Below, piece after piece: positions 61,626 through 64,000 of a stretch of DNA of 64,000 nt. The DNA comes from Meghimatium bilineatum. Lineage: Eukaryota > Mollusca > Gastropoda > Stylommatophora > Philomycidae. Numbering within the stretch: position 1 is the first letter of the stretch; every line of letters begins with the position of its first letter. The DNA is taken from positions 61,713,353 through 61,777,352 of the forward strand of contig CM067316.1 of assembly GCA_034231615.1 (NCBI GenBank). Reading direction: 5' to 3'. The notes under the pieces were generated by a model. It was not told the origin of the DNA. It saw only the letters and a list, made by a program, of their open reading frames with translations, and did no database searches. The position numbers and the translations under genes are program-made.

Positions 61626-62365
61626 GGCATGTATCATGCATATCCCATTACATACATATTTACATAGAAGTAGAGGTCAGTCCCGAAATGTTTTTCCTGA
61701 CTGTAATACTGCACAAAGAAGGTGTTCTTCTGTCTTCCAGTATAAATACAAGAAATAAGAAAGATATGATTGTTTTAACATGTATTAACACGTATATATT
61801 TATCAAATTGTCTTCTCTAGTCATATTGTAAGTAGATCTCTATTAGCTAACATATACCCACTGACAGTCAAGAATCTCTGGTTAGCATATACAAGTTGTA
61901 GTTCAATGTGTCTGGGTATCATAGCACTACCCTGAATTTTATCATCACTGGGTGTGTATATAGGGCCTATGTTATGTTCACTTGACATCAAGTCATGTGT
62001 GCTTCAGAATTAAAACAGACATGTGTCCTTCAAAATTGAATCATTCAGTTTGATGTAATTTTACATTATTTTTATGAAAATGTATTTTTGTAAATTGTAG
62101 GTTCTTTAAAGCTAGTCTTGTGCCATGATTTTATTCCATTTATTGCAAATATACTCATGACATTCCTTTACTGTTATTTGACACATGTAGGACTATTTAC
62201 ATTTATTTTACTCTACACGTGTATTTATGTTTATTGTGATTTGATATGTTTACAACAAGAAGCCAGTGTTATGATACTATTTGAAAATGATCATGTATTT
62301 CTTTATGCAATTCATTCTTTTTTAACAGACATGAGAGTGAGCGGAAAATCTTAGCTCACCATATC
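61626..62365. other. 3' flank, no recognised gene
   Basis: Chance frame at 62118-62354; nothing recognised. Confidence 0.4.
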
Positions 62366-62660
62366 ACTCACTGCCACAATACTCACCTACCAAAACACTT
62401 GTCGCAATACTCACCTGTTGCAACACATCACAATGATCACCTACCAAAACATTTATCTCAACACTCACCTGTCACAGCTCTCACCTACCAAAAAAAACAT
62501 TTATCACAATACCCACCTGTCACAGATTCACCTACCAAAGTACTTATCACGATACTAACCTGTCACAACACTCACCTACAACAAAAATCAACTGTCACAA
62601 CATACACCTGCCACAAGACTCACCTACGATACATTTCTATAACACTCACCATTTGACAGC
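62366..62660 (+). repeat. Degenerate CACCTRYCACAA repeat
   Basis: Loose tandem repetition of CACAATACTCACCTGTCACA and CTCACCTACCAAAACA-like words. Confidence 0.7.
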
Positions 62661-62696
62661 ACTCTCATCTACCACAACCATCCATACAACTACTCC

Positions 62697-64000
62697 TTTG
62701 TCACACCAACATCATACACACCAGCATCATACACACCAACATCATACACGCCAACATCATACACACCAACATCATACACACACCAACACCATACACACAA
62801 CATCATACACACACCAACATCATACACACACCTCATCATACACACCAACATCATACACACCAACATCATACACACACCAACATCATACACACCAACATCA
62901 TACACACCAACATCATACACGCCAACATCATACACACCAACATCATACACACACCAACACCATACACACAACATCATACACACACCAACATCATACACAC
63001 ACCTCATCATACACACCAACATCATACACACCAACATCATACACACCAACATCATACACACCAACATCATACACACCAACATCATACACACACCAACATC
63101 ATACACACACCAACATCATACACACCAACACCATACACACAACACCATACACACACCAACATCATACACACACCAACATCATACACACCAACATCATACA
63201 CACCAACATCATACACACACCAACATCATACACACACCAACATCATACACACCAACATCATACACACCAACATCATACACACCACCATCATACACACACC
63301 AACATCATACACACACCAACATCATACACACACCAACATCATACACACACCAACATCATACACACACCAACATCATACACACCAACATCATACACACCAA
63401 CATCATACACACACCAACATCATACACACACCAACATCATACACACACCAACATCATACACACACCAACATCATACACACACCTCATCATACACACCAAC
63501 ATCATACACACCAACATCATACACACCAACATCATACACACCAACATCATACACACCAACATCATACACACCAACATCATACACACCAACATCACAACAT
63601 CATATACACCAACATCATACACACCAACATCATACACACCAACATCATACACACCAACATCACAACATCATATACACCAACATCATATACACCAACATCA
63701 TACACACCAACATCATACACACCAACATCACAACATCATATACACCAACATCATATACACCAACATCATATACACCAACATCATATACACCAACATCATA
63801 CACACCAACATCATACACACCACATCATACACACCAACATCATATACACCAACATCATACACACCAACATCATACACACCACATCATACACACCAACATC
63901 ATACACACACCACATCATACACACAACATCATACACACCAACATCATACACACCAACATCATACACACCAACATCACAACATCATATACACCAACATCAT
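62697..64000 (+). repeat. 14-16 bp AC-rich satellite running off the window
   Basis: Over 80 copies of CACCAACATCATACA with one or two added AC dinucleotides and higher-order blocks (the 62700-62860 block recurs at 62870-63050). Reverse frames of Met-Leu-Val-Cys type come from the unit and are not genes. Confidence 0.95.

Noticed and set aside
62690-63652. Reverse frames of Met-Leu-Val-Cys-Met repeats
   Set aside because: Translation of the AC-rich satellite.

Overview
This is AT-rich eukaryotic DNA from an invertebrate. Long introns, abundant LINE debris, tRNA-derived SINE-like repeats, DNA-transposon copies and many minisatellites suggest a lophotrochozoan, most likely a mollusc; that placement is an inference from style, not from a marker gene. 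No bacterial-type genes, true tRNA or rRNA genes, CRISPR arrays or LTR elements were seen.

The window holds one host gene, which I could assemble as 17 coding exons on the + strand from an ATG at 3512 to a stop at 53021. All splice phases agree, giving a protein of about 1031 residues. Its order is signal peptide, Ig-like domain, two-domain cytokine-binding module, three more fibronectin III domains, one membrane span, and a cytoplasmic tail of about 364 residues. This is the layout of gp130/G-CSFR-type class I cytokine receptors (the Ig domain sets it apart from Drosophila Domeless). Every domain boundary falls on a phase-1 intron. The tail carries repeated Tyr-Thr-x-Leu/Ile/Pro motifs and no YxxQ STAT3-type motif. 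An invertebrate gp130-like receptor with this tail is the main biological result.

Introns and flanks: 1-3501 is upstream sequence with LINE and SINE fragments. Introns contain broken LINEs of several families, a Merlin element with a perfect 8-bp target duplication (13328-13904), a mariner deletion derivative (7875-8682), TTAA-flanked piggyBac-like non-autonomous elements (16873-20488 and 28089-28991), a small hAT element with perfect target duplication (29511-29738), and a TA-flanked inverted-repeat element whose centre is a 24-bp minisatellite open on both strands (34799-36738), with a second inverted relative near 46240-46840.

From 39 kb on, minisatellites dominate. Two of them touch exons of the receptor: a 41-bp array that includes the splice donor of exon 12, and another 41-bp array that runs into the acceptor of exon 15. 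Downstream of the gene (53-64 kb) lie arrays with 31-57 bp units, a split mariner, a reverse-strand LINE, a small hAT element, and a long array of a short AC-rich unit that runs off the window end.
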